Shown here: in pieces, positions 56,776-64,000 of the stretch
How the letters are laid out: every line of letters starts with the position of its first letter
How positions within the stretch are numbered: the first letter of the stretch is position 1
Origin: Halarcobacter anaerophilus
GTDB taxonomy: Bacteria; Campylobacterota; Campylobacteria; Campylobacterales; Arcobacteraceae
Assembly: GCF_006459125.1 (NCBI RefSeq)
Contig: NZ_CP041070.1
Span: 310,001-374,000, forward strand
Direction: 5' to 3'
Length of the DNA: 64,000 nt
The notes under the pieces: generated by a model
Databases searched by the model: none
Seen by the model: only the letters and a program-made list of their open reading frames with translations
What the model was told of the DNA's origin: nothing
Translations under genes and position numbers: made by a program

Positions 56776-57867
56776 CTACTTTGCCGTACATGACATACAA
56801 GGATCAAATGAGGCTAAAATTGCATGAGCATCTGCATAATTAGCACCTTTAAAAACATTTACCATTGCAGGAATTTGAGAAAAAGTAGGTGTTTTTATTC
56901 TTACTCTTTGAAGCATATTTTTTCCTGTTGCATTAAGATAATAAAATATTTCACCCCTTGGAGCTTCTATTCTCATAAAAGTTTCCCCTTTTGGTTTACC
57001 TTTAACTTTTTCCATAATTTCACCTTCCGGAACTCCGTCAACTATATTTCTAACCATTTTAATAGAGTTTTTTATCTCCCTTAATCTAACCATATTTCTT
57101 GAATGAATATCTCCTCCTTGTTCTAAAACAAGTTCATATCCCACTTCATCGTAAGGAAAATCGGAAGTTTCAAGTCTTACGTCTATCTTAGCTCCGCAGG
57201 CTCTCGCCATCGGTCCTAAAGCGTTCATATTATAAGCATCTTCTTTGCTTAAGTGCCCTATGTTTTTATATTTTAAACTTAAAGACCAGTTATTTGTAAA
57301 TTTATCTATTAAGTCATCAATTTTTTCTTCAAGCAAGGAAATATTTTTTTTCAAAAGTTTTTCCGTTTCCAAGTCTAGATCCCTGTTTACTCCACCTATT
57401 GAGACATAATCAAACTGAACTCTGTTTCCCGAGATTGCTTCTTGAATATCCATTACAAGTTCTCTGTCAGCCATTATTTTCATAAACATACCTTCAAAGC
57501 CTGCATTTTCGCTTACATGGGCAAGACATAGCATATGAGAGTGGATTCTGTCTAATTCAAGCATTAAAAGTCTTAGATATTTTATCTTTTTATTAACTTC
57601 ATGATCTAACAGTTTTTCAACACCAATGGTATAAGATAAAGAGTGGGTAATAGCACAAAGTCCGCAAACTCTTGCAACTACATATCCTACTTGCTTAAAC
57701 TCAAAATTTGTAGTGCAGGCTTTCTCTATTCCTCTGTGAACAAAACCTACATCCCAATCTACATCGACTATTTTTTCGTTTTGTGTTGAAAAGTTAAATC
57801 GAATTGGTTCCAAAAGGGAAATATGTTGGGAACCAAGAGGTATATTTATTGTTTTTTTAGTTGCCAT
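56776..57867 (-). CDS. echE: Ech-type [NiFe] hydrogenase large subunit
   Basis: A 363-residue catalytic subunit of a group 4 membrane hydrogenase. Both nickel-binding pairs are present: Cys68 and Cys71 in RVCGLCAITHS, and Cys357 and Cys360 in DPCMSCTAK, so it is a true hydrogenase and not NuoD. The protein ends three residues after the last Cys, so the C-terminal peptide cut off during maturation of most [NiFe] hydrogenases is missing. It overlaps echD by 11 bp. Confidence 0.92.
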   Translation of the reverse strand: MATKKTINIPLGSQHISLLEPIRFNFSTQNEKIVDVDWDVGFVHRGIEKACTTNFEFKQVGYVVARVCGLCAITHSLSYTIGVEKLLDHEVNKKIKYLRLLMLELDRIHSHMLCLAHVSENAGFEGMFMKIMADRELVMDIQEAISGNRVQFDYVSIGGVNRDLDLETEKLLKKNISLLEEKIDDLIDKFTNNWSLSLKYKNIGHLSKEDAYNMNALGPMARACGAKIDVRLETSDFPYDEVGYELVLEQGGDIHSRNMVRLREIKNSIKMVRNIVDGVPEGEIMEKVKGKPKGETFMRIEAPRGEIFYYLNATGKNMLQRVRIKTPTFSQIPAMVNVFKGANYADAHAILASFDPCMSCTAK

Positions 57868-58207
57868 TTTTTTCCTTTAAAGGAGTTTGTTGTGAAGTTT
57901 CATCAAGATAAAGACCTTTTTTTATAGTTTGAATTTTTAAACCGAATAGATCAACTATCTCCATCTCACTCATTATTGCACTTGGGATTATATCTGTTAT
58001 TGTAGGAACTGTTGCATTAAAAGCTACGTCACATTCAAAAACCGTGAAATTCTCTTTTTCTTCATACTTTGAAAATATCCATTGCAGCTTGCAGGTCCCT
58101 TCTATATCATTCGCATTTAAACATACAAAATGCCAAAGATCAGGTTTATAAAACTCTTTGATTTTGTTTTTTACTTCATCTATATTTACTTCAATTTTTT
58201 CTATCAT
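57857..58207 (-). CDS. echD: Ech-type hydrogenase NuoC-like subunit
   Basis: A 116-residue subunit related to the 30-kDa NuoC subunit of complex I. The segment EMEIVDLFGLKI matches the conserved E-REI-DLFGI block. It is overlapped by neighbours at both ends (17 bp with echC, 11 bp with echE). It has no cofactor motif and should be structural, holding the large and small subunits together. Confidence 0.82.
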   Translation of the reverse strand: MIEKIEVNIDEVKNKIKEFYKPDLWHFVCLNANDIEGTCKLQWIFSKYEEKENFTVFECDVAFNATVPTITDIIPSAIMSEMEIVDLFGLKIQTIKKGLYLDETSQQTPLKEKNGN

Positions 58208-58715
58208 CTATATTTCCTGCAAATTTTGTTCTGTCGATACTAGCTTTGCTTTCATCAAGCTCTCCTAAGAGTTTTTTAGGTTTTTCTATCTCTTTTGTTT
58301 TTTGCTCTAAAATTTCCAAACCTTTTACAACACCGTCAATTATAAGTTCCGGACTTGCCGCACAGCCCGGAATATATACATCAACAGGAATATATTTATC
58401 TATTCCGTTTTCCACATTGTACATATCATTAAATACTCCACCCGTACAAGTACAACTTCCAACTGCAACTACGACTTTTGGTTCGGGCATTTGGGTATAA
58501 AGTTCTACTAATCTCTCTCTTGAACGATAGGTTAAAGGACCTGTTACCAAAAAAATATCCGACTGTTTTGGATTCCCGTTGTTTAAAATACCGAATCTTT
58601 CCAAATCATATTTAGGAGCCAAAGCTGCAAGTATCTCTATATCGCAGCCGTTACAGCTTCCGCAGTTGTAATGAAGTATCCAAGGGGATTTTTTTCTATA
58701 TTTTTTTAAACTCAT
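58191..58715 (-). CDS. echC: Ech-type hydrogenase small subunit (NuoB-like)
   Basis: A 174-residue subunit carrying the proximal [4Fe-4S] cluster. The ligands are Cys21 and Cys24 (CGSCNGCD), Cys88 (GSCTC) and Cys118 (PGCAASP). The C-terminal 35 residues are charged. It overlaps echB by 4 bp. C-x-x-C rather than the paired Cys-Cys of NuoB favours the hydrogenase assignment. Confidence 0.9.
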   Translation of the reverse strand: MSLKKYRKKSPWILHYNCGSCNGCDIEILAALAPKYDLERFGILNNGNPKQSDIFLVTGPLTYRSRERLVELYTQMPEPKVVVAVGSCTCTGGVFNDMYNVENGIDKYIPVDVYIPGCAASPELIIDGVVKGLEILEQKTKEIEKPKKLLGELDESKASIDRTKFAGNIDDRKN

Positions 58716-59539
58716 AGAACACTTCCTAAAATATTTATACTAACTAAAATCACTCCTAAGCCTAAAACAATTTTTACCATATGATTTATTTTTATCCTAG
58801 CTGTAGAGTTATCTACTAAATTTACAAATAAAAAGGTAAAAAGAACTAAAATTGTTCCAAGAAGATGATTACTCCCTGCTAAAATATAGACGAAACTATA
58901 AGCAAAAATCATCTCTAAAAATTTTGCGGCATATAAGAACTCGTAAAATATTGAGCCGAACTCTATTTCTATTCCTCCTACTATCTCTTGGTGAGCTTTA
59001 GGTGCATCAAAAGGAGAGAGTTTTGTAATTGAAGGGATTATAAGCAAAAGGGCAAAATATACAAAAAGCAAAGATAAAAAATGTGAAGGTGAGTTTAAAA
59101 TTTCACTTATTTCAAAACTTCCGTATACTAAATATATTGCAATACAGACCAAAAGAAGTACGGGTTCATATGCAACGATTGAGAGAAGTTTTCTATTTGA
59201 CCCTAAATGAGAAAAGATAGATTTCACGCTAAAGCCTGCAAGTATTAAAATAATAGAAGATAATAGATGTAAAAATATTATATAAAGAAGATTAAATCCC
59301 ATATAAATTAACCCTACTACGCACCAAAGGGTGACAAAATAAAAAAGTCCCAAAAGGGTATGGGTTTTGTTTACTATTAAGGCTCTTTTATCCATAAGTT
59401 TATACATATCAAAAATAGGCTGCATAAGAGGAGGTCCTATTCTTCTTTGCATTTTTGCTTTTAAAACTCTTTGTGCACCTTCAAAAAAAGCTGCATATAC
59501 AGGAGCAAAAAGGATTAAAAAAAATGTTATTGTATTCAT
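58712..59539 (-). CDS. echB: Ech-type hydrogenase membrane subunit (NuoH-like)
   Basis: A 275-residue membrane protein with about eight helices. KMQRRIGPPLMQP near residue 30 and the acidic PFDAPKAHQEIVGGIEIEFG loop are conserved in NuoH/EchB/HycD and couple electron transfer to ion movement. It overlaps echA by 4 bp. Confidence 0.9.
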   Translation of the reverse strand: MNTITFFLILFAPVYAAFFEGAQRVLKAKMQRRIGPPLMQPIFDMYKLMDKRALIVNKTHTLLGLFYFVTLWCVVGLIYMGFNLLYIIFLHLLSSIILILAGFSVKSIFSHLGSNRKLLSIVAYEPVLLLVCIAIYLVYGSFEISEILNSPSHFLSLLFVYFALLLIIPSITKLSPFDAPKAHQEIVGGIEIEFGSIFYEFLYAAKFLEMIFAYSFVYILAGSNHLLGTILVLFTFLFVNLVDNSTARIKINHMVKIVLGLGVILVSINILGSVL

Positions 59540-61284
59540 AAAGCCAATCCTAATATAACTATTGCAAAAAGCATAAATATAAAACTATTTTGAAGTATAG
59601 TTTTATATTTGTCAAAATCATAATAAAATACTCCCACATTGTGGGTATATTTCTCTCCGCACGAATACTCTTTAACTCTGTCTATGCCTTTAAATTTTGC
59701 TTTTTTCAGAAAAATAAAAAAAGCAAAAAAGAGTAAAAGGATTATAATTGTAAACATTATAAGACTTAATTTGGAATAAACAATTACAAGTAATGAAACA
59801 AGTGCAATAAAAAATAAGATATAAGAGGTAAAGGTAAACTCTTTTGGTATTTTATGCTCTAAAACCTCATGTTCGGTTGAAGATCTGTCTATTAGTTTTG
59901 AAGCAACTTTAAAATATAGAAGAACCAAAATTGAGGAACCTATAACTAAAGAGATTACAACTAAAAGATAAAAAGGGTTTTGTTTTATTAAAAAGCTTAA
60001 ATACTCTATTGAAAATAATTTCGCAAAAAACAGACCAAAAGGAGGAAGCGTAATTGAAGCAAAAGCCAAAAGAATAAAAATAGTAAGTTTTGGTGCTTTT
60101 TCAAAAAGCAGAGTAAAATCTTCAATACTTTTTATATGAAACTCTTTTTCCAAAATCCCCGCAATCATAAAAAGCAAGGCTTTTGAAACAGCATGGAAAA
60201 ATATCAGATATAAAGTAATAGTAAAAGCCTCTTTTGTACCGATTGCCGCAATACTTACCATTAAAGCCAAAAGTGCGATGGTAGAGTAGGCTAAAATCTC
60301 TTTGAAATTATCTTTCCCTAAAGATTGTAAAGATACTACGACAAAAACAAGCATCGCAAAACAACTTATTAAAAAAGAGATTAAAGGAGAAAAGGCATAA
60401 GAGATTTTAAGTATTAAAAAGGGTGCAATTTTTACCATAGTAGCACTATGAAGTATGGCACTAACAGGTGTTGGCGCAACCATCGCCCCTAAAAGCCAGC
60501 TTTCAAAAGGTTTTGAAGCACCTTTTACAAAAGCTGCAAAAGCTAAAAATATAGTTATTAAAACAGCATTATTGTTTATATTTGTAAAATAGATAGAACT
60601 GTTTGTATGAATTGCTATAATTACAGCAAAAAGAATAAAAACTCCGCCTATTTGATTTATCCACAAAGCTCGAAGAGAATTGTTTATGGAAATTTCATCT
60701 TCTCTGAATCTAATTAAAAGATACGAAGATAGAGTTGTTAATTCAAAAAAGAAGAAAAAGAGCATAAAACTATTTGAGATAACTACCATATTCATAATAA
60801 AAATAAAAAACCATAAATAAGAAAGAAAAAAGGTTTTTCTTTCTTGTGAACAATCCTCATACTCTATATATTTGAGAGCATAAATAGCAATTATAGAACC
60901 TACTAGATTTATAACTAAAAGCATAAAAAAAGATAATTTGTCTGCATAAAAATCACTAAATATCTCATTTTCTAAAAAAGTCTCGCCGTAAGTAAATAAA
61001 AATAGTTGAATTAAAGCTAAGCAGAGTACTTTTAGACTTTTAAACTTAAATCCTATATAAGCAAAATAGAGTAAAAGCAGAGTGTCTAAACTTATAATTA
61101 TATAGTGCAAAGTGCTGTTTATAGAGAACTGGACAACTGCATCAATAGATAAAAGATATAAAGAAACTGCACTTAAAACTATAGCCGAAATTGCTGAAAA
61201 CGTATAAATAATTTTCTTATTATTGGATAAAACAGAGGCTGAAACAAAAAGAGGAAGTAAAATATAAAGAATGAGCATATACAT
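59536..61284 (-). CDS. echA: Ech-type hydrogenase ion-pumping subunit (NuoL/Mrp antiporter-like)
   Basis: A 582-residue membrane subunit of the antiporter-like family with about 15 helices. The conserved Glu in FFFELTTLSSY and the Lys and His in GASKPFESWLLGAM and AILHSATMVK are the expected proton-path residues. AAGGAT precedes ATG. It is the first gene of the six-gene unit. The upstream region has a 14-bp palindrome. Confidence 0.9.
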   Translation of the reverse strand: MYMLILYILLPLFVSASVLSNNKKIIYTFSAISAIVLSAVSLYLLSIDAVVQFSINSTLHYIIISLDTLLLLYFAYIGFKFKSLKVLCLALIQLFLFTYGETFLENEIFSDFYADKLSFFMLLVINLVGSIIAIYALKYIEYEDCSQERKTFFLSYLWFFIFIMNMVVISNSFMLFFFFFELTTLSSYLLIRFREDEISINNSLRALWINQIGGVFILFAVIIAIHTNSSIYFTNINNNAVLITIFLAFAAFVKGASKPFESWLLGAMVAPTPVSAILHSATMVKIAPFLILKISYAFSPLISFLISCFAMLVFVVVSLQSLGKDNFKEILAYSTIALLALMVSIAAIGTKEAFTITLYLIFFHAVSKALLFMIAGILEKEFHIKSIEDFTLLFEKAPKLTIFILLAFASITLPPFGLFFAKLFSIEYLSFLIKQNPFYLLVVISLVIGSSILVLLYFKVASKLIDRSSTEHEVLEHKIPKEFTFTSYILFFIALVSLLVIVYSKLSLIMFTIIILLLFFAFFIFLKKAKFKGIDRVKEYSCGEKYTHNVGVFYYDFDKYKTILQNSFIFMLFAIVILGLAL

Positions 61285-61305
61285 TATTTTATATCCTTAA
61301 AATTT

Positions 61306-61319
61306 TATACTTAAGTATA
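61306..61319. promoter_or_regulatory. 14-bp palindrome upstream of echA
   Basis: TATACTTAAGTATA, a perfect palindrome 22 bp before the echA ATG. It could be an operator overlapping the promoter. AT-only palindromes arise easily in this DNA. Confidence 0.35.
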
Positions 61320-61370
61320 GTAAAAAAAAGTTACAGAACTATTTAATAAAGGCTGATTTTACCAATAAAA

Positions 61371-61402
61371 TAAGAAGTTGTTTTGATTTTTTACAACTTC
61401 TT
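61371..61402 (-). terminator. Terminator after the CopD-like gene
   Basis: AAGAAGTTGT (61372-61381) pairs with ACAACTTCTT (61393-61402) in a perfect 10-bp stem with an 11-nt loop. On the minus strand ATTTTATT follows. It separates the alaS unit from the hydrogenase operon. Confidence 0.65.
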
Positions 61403-61407
61403 GATTT

Positions 61408-61887
61408 TTAAAATCCTCTTAGTGTAATTCCTAAATAAATAGCAACAATTCCTAAAAGTATATTAAGGGGAATAAGATAGTTGGCTATTGGAGCCAATTT
61501 CTCTTTTGCCAAAGGAAGTTTTCCTTCATCAAAAGCTTTTTGTGCTTGGTTTCTTTTTATAAAAATTACGGCAAAAACTATAGTCATAATAGTCCAAACA
61601 CTCTCTTTTGCTATAACGATTGAGTATAAAGGAGTTCCTTTAAATCCAAGAGCAATTATCATAATTATTGCAGTTAAAAGCAAAACAATAATTGAAGGGA
61701 TTACCATATTAAAAAATCTTCTAAGATTTTCCAGTGTTCTTCCAAGTTTTATTTTAGGATCTTGAACCTCTTGCATAGAGTAATGAACGGCAAGTCTTAT
61801 TGCTATCATTCCTCCAACCCAGATTACGGCACTTATAACATGTAAAAAAACAATTATTGAAGAGAAGTTATGAAATAGTGTTTCCAT
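61408..61887 (-). CDS. CopD/HemJ-like four-helix membrane protein
   Basis: A 159-residue protein with four helices. The N-terminal FLHVISAVIWVGGMIAIRLAVHYS resembles the first helix of CopD and HemJ proteins, with a conserved His and Trp-Gly-Gly. It could bind copper or heme or act in protoporphyrinogen oxidation; the match is not strong enough to decide. It lies 3 bp after alaS and is probably co-transcribed with it. Confidence 0.65.
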   Translation of the reverse strand: METLFHNFSSIIVFLHVISAVIWVGGMIAIRLAVHYSMQEVQDPKIKLGRTLENLRRFFNMVIPSIIVLLLTAIIMIIALGFKGTPLYSIVIAKESVWTIMTIVFAVIFIKRNQAQKAFDEGKLPLAKEKLAPIANYLIPLNILLGIVAIYLGITLRGF

Positions 61888-61890
61888 CTC

Positions 61891-64000
61891 TTATAAATTC
61901 TCCTTTACAAATTTTAGTGCCGCTTCTTTTGCTTCATCGATTTTTGAAATATCTTTTCCTCCTGCTTGGGCAAAGTCGGGTCTTCCACCTCCGCCTCCGC
62001 CTACAATAGGAGCAATATTTTTAATCCAGTCGCCTGCTTTGATTGCCGTATTTTTAGATCCTGCAACCAACATTACTTTTTCGCCTTTTGGCTGAATAAG
62101 CATAATAGCGACTTTCTCATTTCCGTTTTTATAATCATCAACTATTTTTTTAATATCACCGTTTTTTACGATATCTACAACTATTTTTGTATCGCCTATA
62201 AGCTCTTCATTAATAGGAGCGGCAACTGAGTTTTGTGCAAGTTCCAACTCTTTTTTAAGCTCTTTTATTTGATCTTTTAATTTTTTAATACCTAAAAGGA
62301 CATCACTGTTTTTAACTTCTGTTTGCACTTCATTCATTTTAGAGATAATATCTTTTGTGTATTTAATAGCCGACAATCCGCAAACAGCTTCTATTCTTCT
62401 AACTCCTGCACTGACTCCCGATTCTTTTGTAATATAAAAAGAACCTATATCATGAGTATTTCTTACGTGAGTTCCACCGCAAAATTCAACAGAAGCATCT
62501 TCAAAGCTTACAACTCTTACAACATCTCCGTATTTCTCACCGAACATAGCTATTGCGCCTTTTTCTTTGGCTTCTTCAATAGGTAACTCTTCGGTTTTTC
62601 CTTCAATACCTCTTGCAATCATTGTATTTACTAGATCTTCAACTTCTTCTATCTCTTCGTTTGTCATAGCTTTAGGGTAAGTAAAGTCAAATCTTAGTCT
62701 ATTTGCATCATTTAATGAACCTGCTTGTGAAACAGTATCTCCAAGTACCATTTTTAAAGCACTTTGAAGTAAATGCGTTGCAGAGTGGTGTTTTGCTATT
62801 TCCCATCTGTTTACTACAACTGCCGAAACTTTTTCATCTTTTGTTAAAGTTGATTTTTCAACCGATACTTTAGATAAATTAACTCCGTGGAATTTTTGAG
62901 TTGTTTTAACAATAGCAATATGTTCATCATCTTCTAATGCGCCCACATCTCCTTCTTGTCCACCGCTTGTAGCATAAAACGGAGTTTTGTCAAGCATCAC
63001 CCAACCTTTTTCACCTTTAGATAATTTTTCTACTTCATTGAAACTTTCATCTAGCAGTGCAACTATTTTACTGTCGTATGTTGTATGATTATATCCTACG
63101 AATTCATTTATTCCGTATTTTTCAATTAAGGCTTTGAAATCACCCTCTTTAGCAGCGTCTCCGCTACCTTTCCAAGCAGCTTTTGCTTTTGTTTTCTGCT
63201 CATTCATAAGTTCGTCAAATTTTTCTACATCAACTTGGATATTTTTGTCTCTTAACATATCTTGAGTTAAGTCTAAAGGGAAACCTTTTTCATCATAAAG
63301 TTTAAATGCAATTTCACCGCTGAACAGCTCTTTTGTTTTTTCAAGCTCTTCATTAAATAAAGCCATACCCGATTCAATAGTTTTGAAAAATCTCTCTTCT
63401 TCTAAAGTTAATTGTTCTTTTACATATTTTTTCTGTTCAATAAGCTCTTTATAATGAGAACCCATAATATCGCAAAGTGTATCATAAAGTTTTGCCATAA
63501 AAGGCTCTCTAAAGCCAAGAAGGTATCCGTGTCTTACGGCTCTTCTCATAATTCTTCTGTTTACATAAGGTCTTCCTTCATTTCCAAAAAGAATACCTTG
63601 GCTTAACATAAAAGCATTGGCTCTTAAATGATCCGCAATTACTCTATATGAACCGATTGTTTCAGATGTTACTTTTTTACCTGATAATTCTTCAATCTTT
63701 TTTATAATAGGTTGAAAGTTAGATGAATCAAAGTTATTAAAAACACCTTCTTTGATTGCAATAACTCTTTCTAAACCCATACCTGTATCTATTGAAGGTT
63801 TAGGAAGAGGTGTTAAAGTACCGTCTGCACTTCTTTCATACTGCATAAAAACTAAATTCCAGATCTCTAAAAATCTGTCACCGTCTCCACCCATTTTATC
63901 TTCAGGAGAGTTGAAATTTTCTGCACCTTGATCATAAAAAATTTCAGAACAAGGTCCACATGCACCGGTGTCACCCATTGACCAAAAATTATCTTTATCC
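61891..64000 (-). CDS. alaS: Alanyl-tRNA synthetase, 5' end beyond the window
   Basis: About 702 codons are visible. The frame is open to the right edge, and the visible part starts around [18 protein letters not shown], roughly residue 155 of a protein near 850. The editing domain shows [12 protein letters not shown] and the zinc-binding CGGTHVRNT. The C-terminal domain ends with a glycine-rich [15 protein letters not shown]. The ATG at 63978 is an internal methionine, not the start. Class II catalytic motif 1 lies outside the window. Confidence 0.95.
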   Translation of the reverse strand, partial: DKDNFWSMGDTGACGPCSEIFYDQGAENFNSPEDKMGGDGDRFLEIWNLVFMQYERSADGTLTPLPKPSIDTGMGLERVIAIKEGVFNNFDSSNFQPIIKKIEELSGKKVTSETIGSYRVIADHLRANAFMLSQGILFGNEGRPYVNRRIMRRAVRHGYLLGFREPFMAKLYDTLCDIMGSHYKELIEQKKYVKEQLTLEEERFFKTIESGMALFNEELEKTKELFSGEIAFKLYDEKGFPLDLTQDMLRDKNIQVDVEKFDELMNEQKTKAKAAWKGSGDAAKEGDFKALIEKYGINEFVGYNHTTYDSKIVALLDESFNEVEKLSKGEKGWVMLDKTPFYATSGGQEGDVGALEDDEHIAIVKTTQKFHGVNLSKVSVEKSTLTKDEKVSAVVVNRWEIAKHHSATHLLQSALKMVLGDTVSQAGSLNDANRLRFDFTYPKAMTNEEIEEVEDLVNTMIARGIEGKTEELPIEEAKEKGAIAMFGEKYGDVVRVVSFEDASVEFCGGTHVRNTHDIGSFYITKESGVSAGVRRIEAVCGLSAIKYTKDIISKMNEVQTEVKNSDVLLGIKKLKDQIKELKKELELAQNSVAAPINEELIGDTKIVVDIVKNGDIKKIVDDYKNGNEKVAIMLIQPKGEKVMLVAGSKNTAIKAGDWIKNIAPIVGGGGGGRPDFAQAGGKDISKIDEAKEAALKFVKENL

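Noticed and set aside
56347-61284. Reading the six-gene cluster as a partial respiratory complex I
   Set aside because: The large subunit keeps both CxxC nickel pairs, and only six subunits in Ech order are present, with no NuoA, J, K, N, E, F or G.
63978-63978. Methionine at 63978 as the alaS start
   Set aside because: The frame continues upstream to the window edge with AlaS-like residues (DNFWS), and the catalytic domain would be missing.

Overview
The window is AT-rich, densely packed chromosomal DNA from a member of the Campylobacterota, most likely of the Arcobacter clade. The best single pointer is a 267-residue voltage-gated sodium channel (15629-16432) that matches my memory of NavAb from Arcobacter (Aliarcobacter) butzleri in length, S4 arginine positions and selectivity filter. 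The gap-pgk-tpiA-fabI run, the frequent TTG/GTG starts, the TATAAT -10 boxes without clear -35 boxes and the split purS/purQ fit this phylum. No phage, transposon, CRISPR array or rRNA was seen, and no gene-free stretch reaches 300 bases.

Layout. 1-380: tRNA-fMet, tRNA-Gly(TCC) and tRNA-Gln(TTG). 0.5-6.7 kb: a TetR repressor with a 17-bp palindromic operator, followed by a complete TolC/MFP/RND efflux pump. 6.8-12.5 kb: Dps, PEP synthase and a P-type cation ATPase. 12.6-16.4 kb: an unusually long flagellar hook protein just downstream of the NavAb-like channel. 16.6-23.5 kb: a bacterial homologue of the phosphorylase-kinase alpha/beta subunit (GH15-like) overlapping a glucokinase gene, then a PLD-helicase-DUF3427 protein. 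23.5-30.9 kb: two orphan sensor histidine kinases and a diguanylate cyclase around two nucleotide-pool enzymes and TruD. 30.9-34 kb: a YfgM/BamB-like envelope pair and the processing protease Ctp. 34-40 kb: purC, purS, purQ, an SH3 protein, PlsC, CrcB, TatA, ArgS and a 43-residue membrane microprotein. 40-51 kb: RsfS/NadD, lower glycolysis/gluconeogenesis with FabI, LysA, a HAD protein, PheA, HisC and Dxs. 51-56 kb: a stand-alone prepilin-type peptidase next to a small pilin-like protein, Maf, two membrane transporters, two tandem NlpC/P60 lipoproteins and a SIMPL protein. 56.3-61.3 kb: six genes in the exact order echA-F, encoding an energy-converting [NiFe] hydrogenase. 61.4-64 kb: a CopD-like membrane protein and alaS, which runs off the right edge.

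How the genes fit together. PEP synthase, Gap, Pgk and TpiA suit gluconeogenesis, while the GH15/PHK-like protein plus glucokinase points to turnover of an internal alpha-glucan, which is unexpected for a largely non-saccharolytic group. The Ech hydrogenase would couple ferredoxin and H2/H+ to an ion gradient. The sodium channel beside the hook gene suggests, by analogy with the Bacillus NaVBP channel, a link to motility. Several convergent gene pairs overlap by 4-40 bp at their 3' ends, so the genome is very compact.

Limits: function is read from motifs and remembered family features. No alignment or database search was run.
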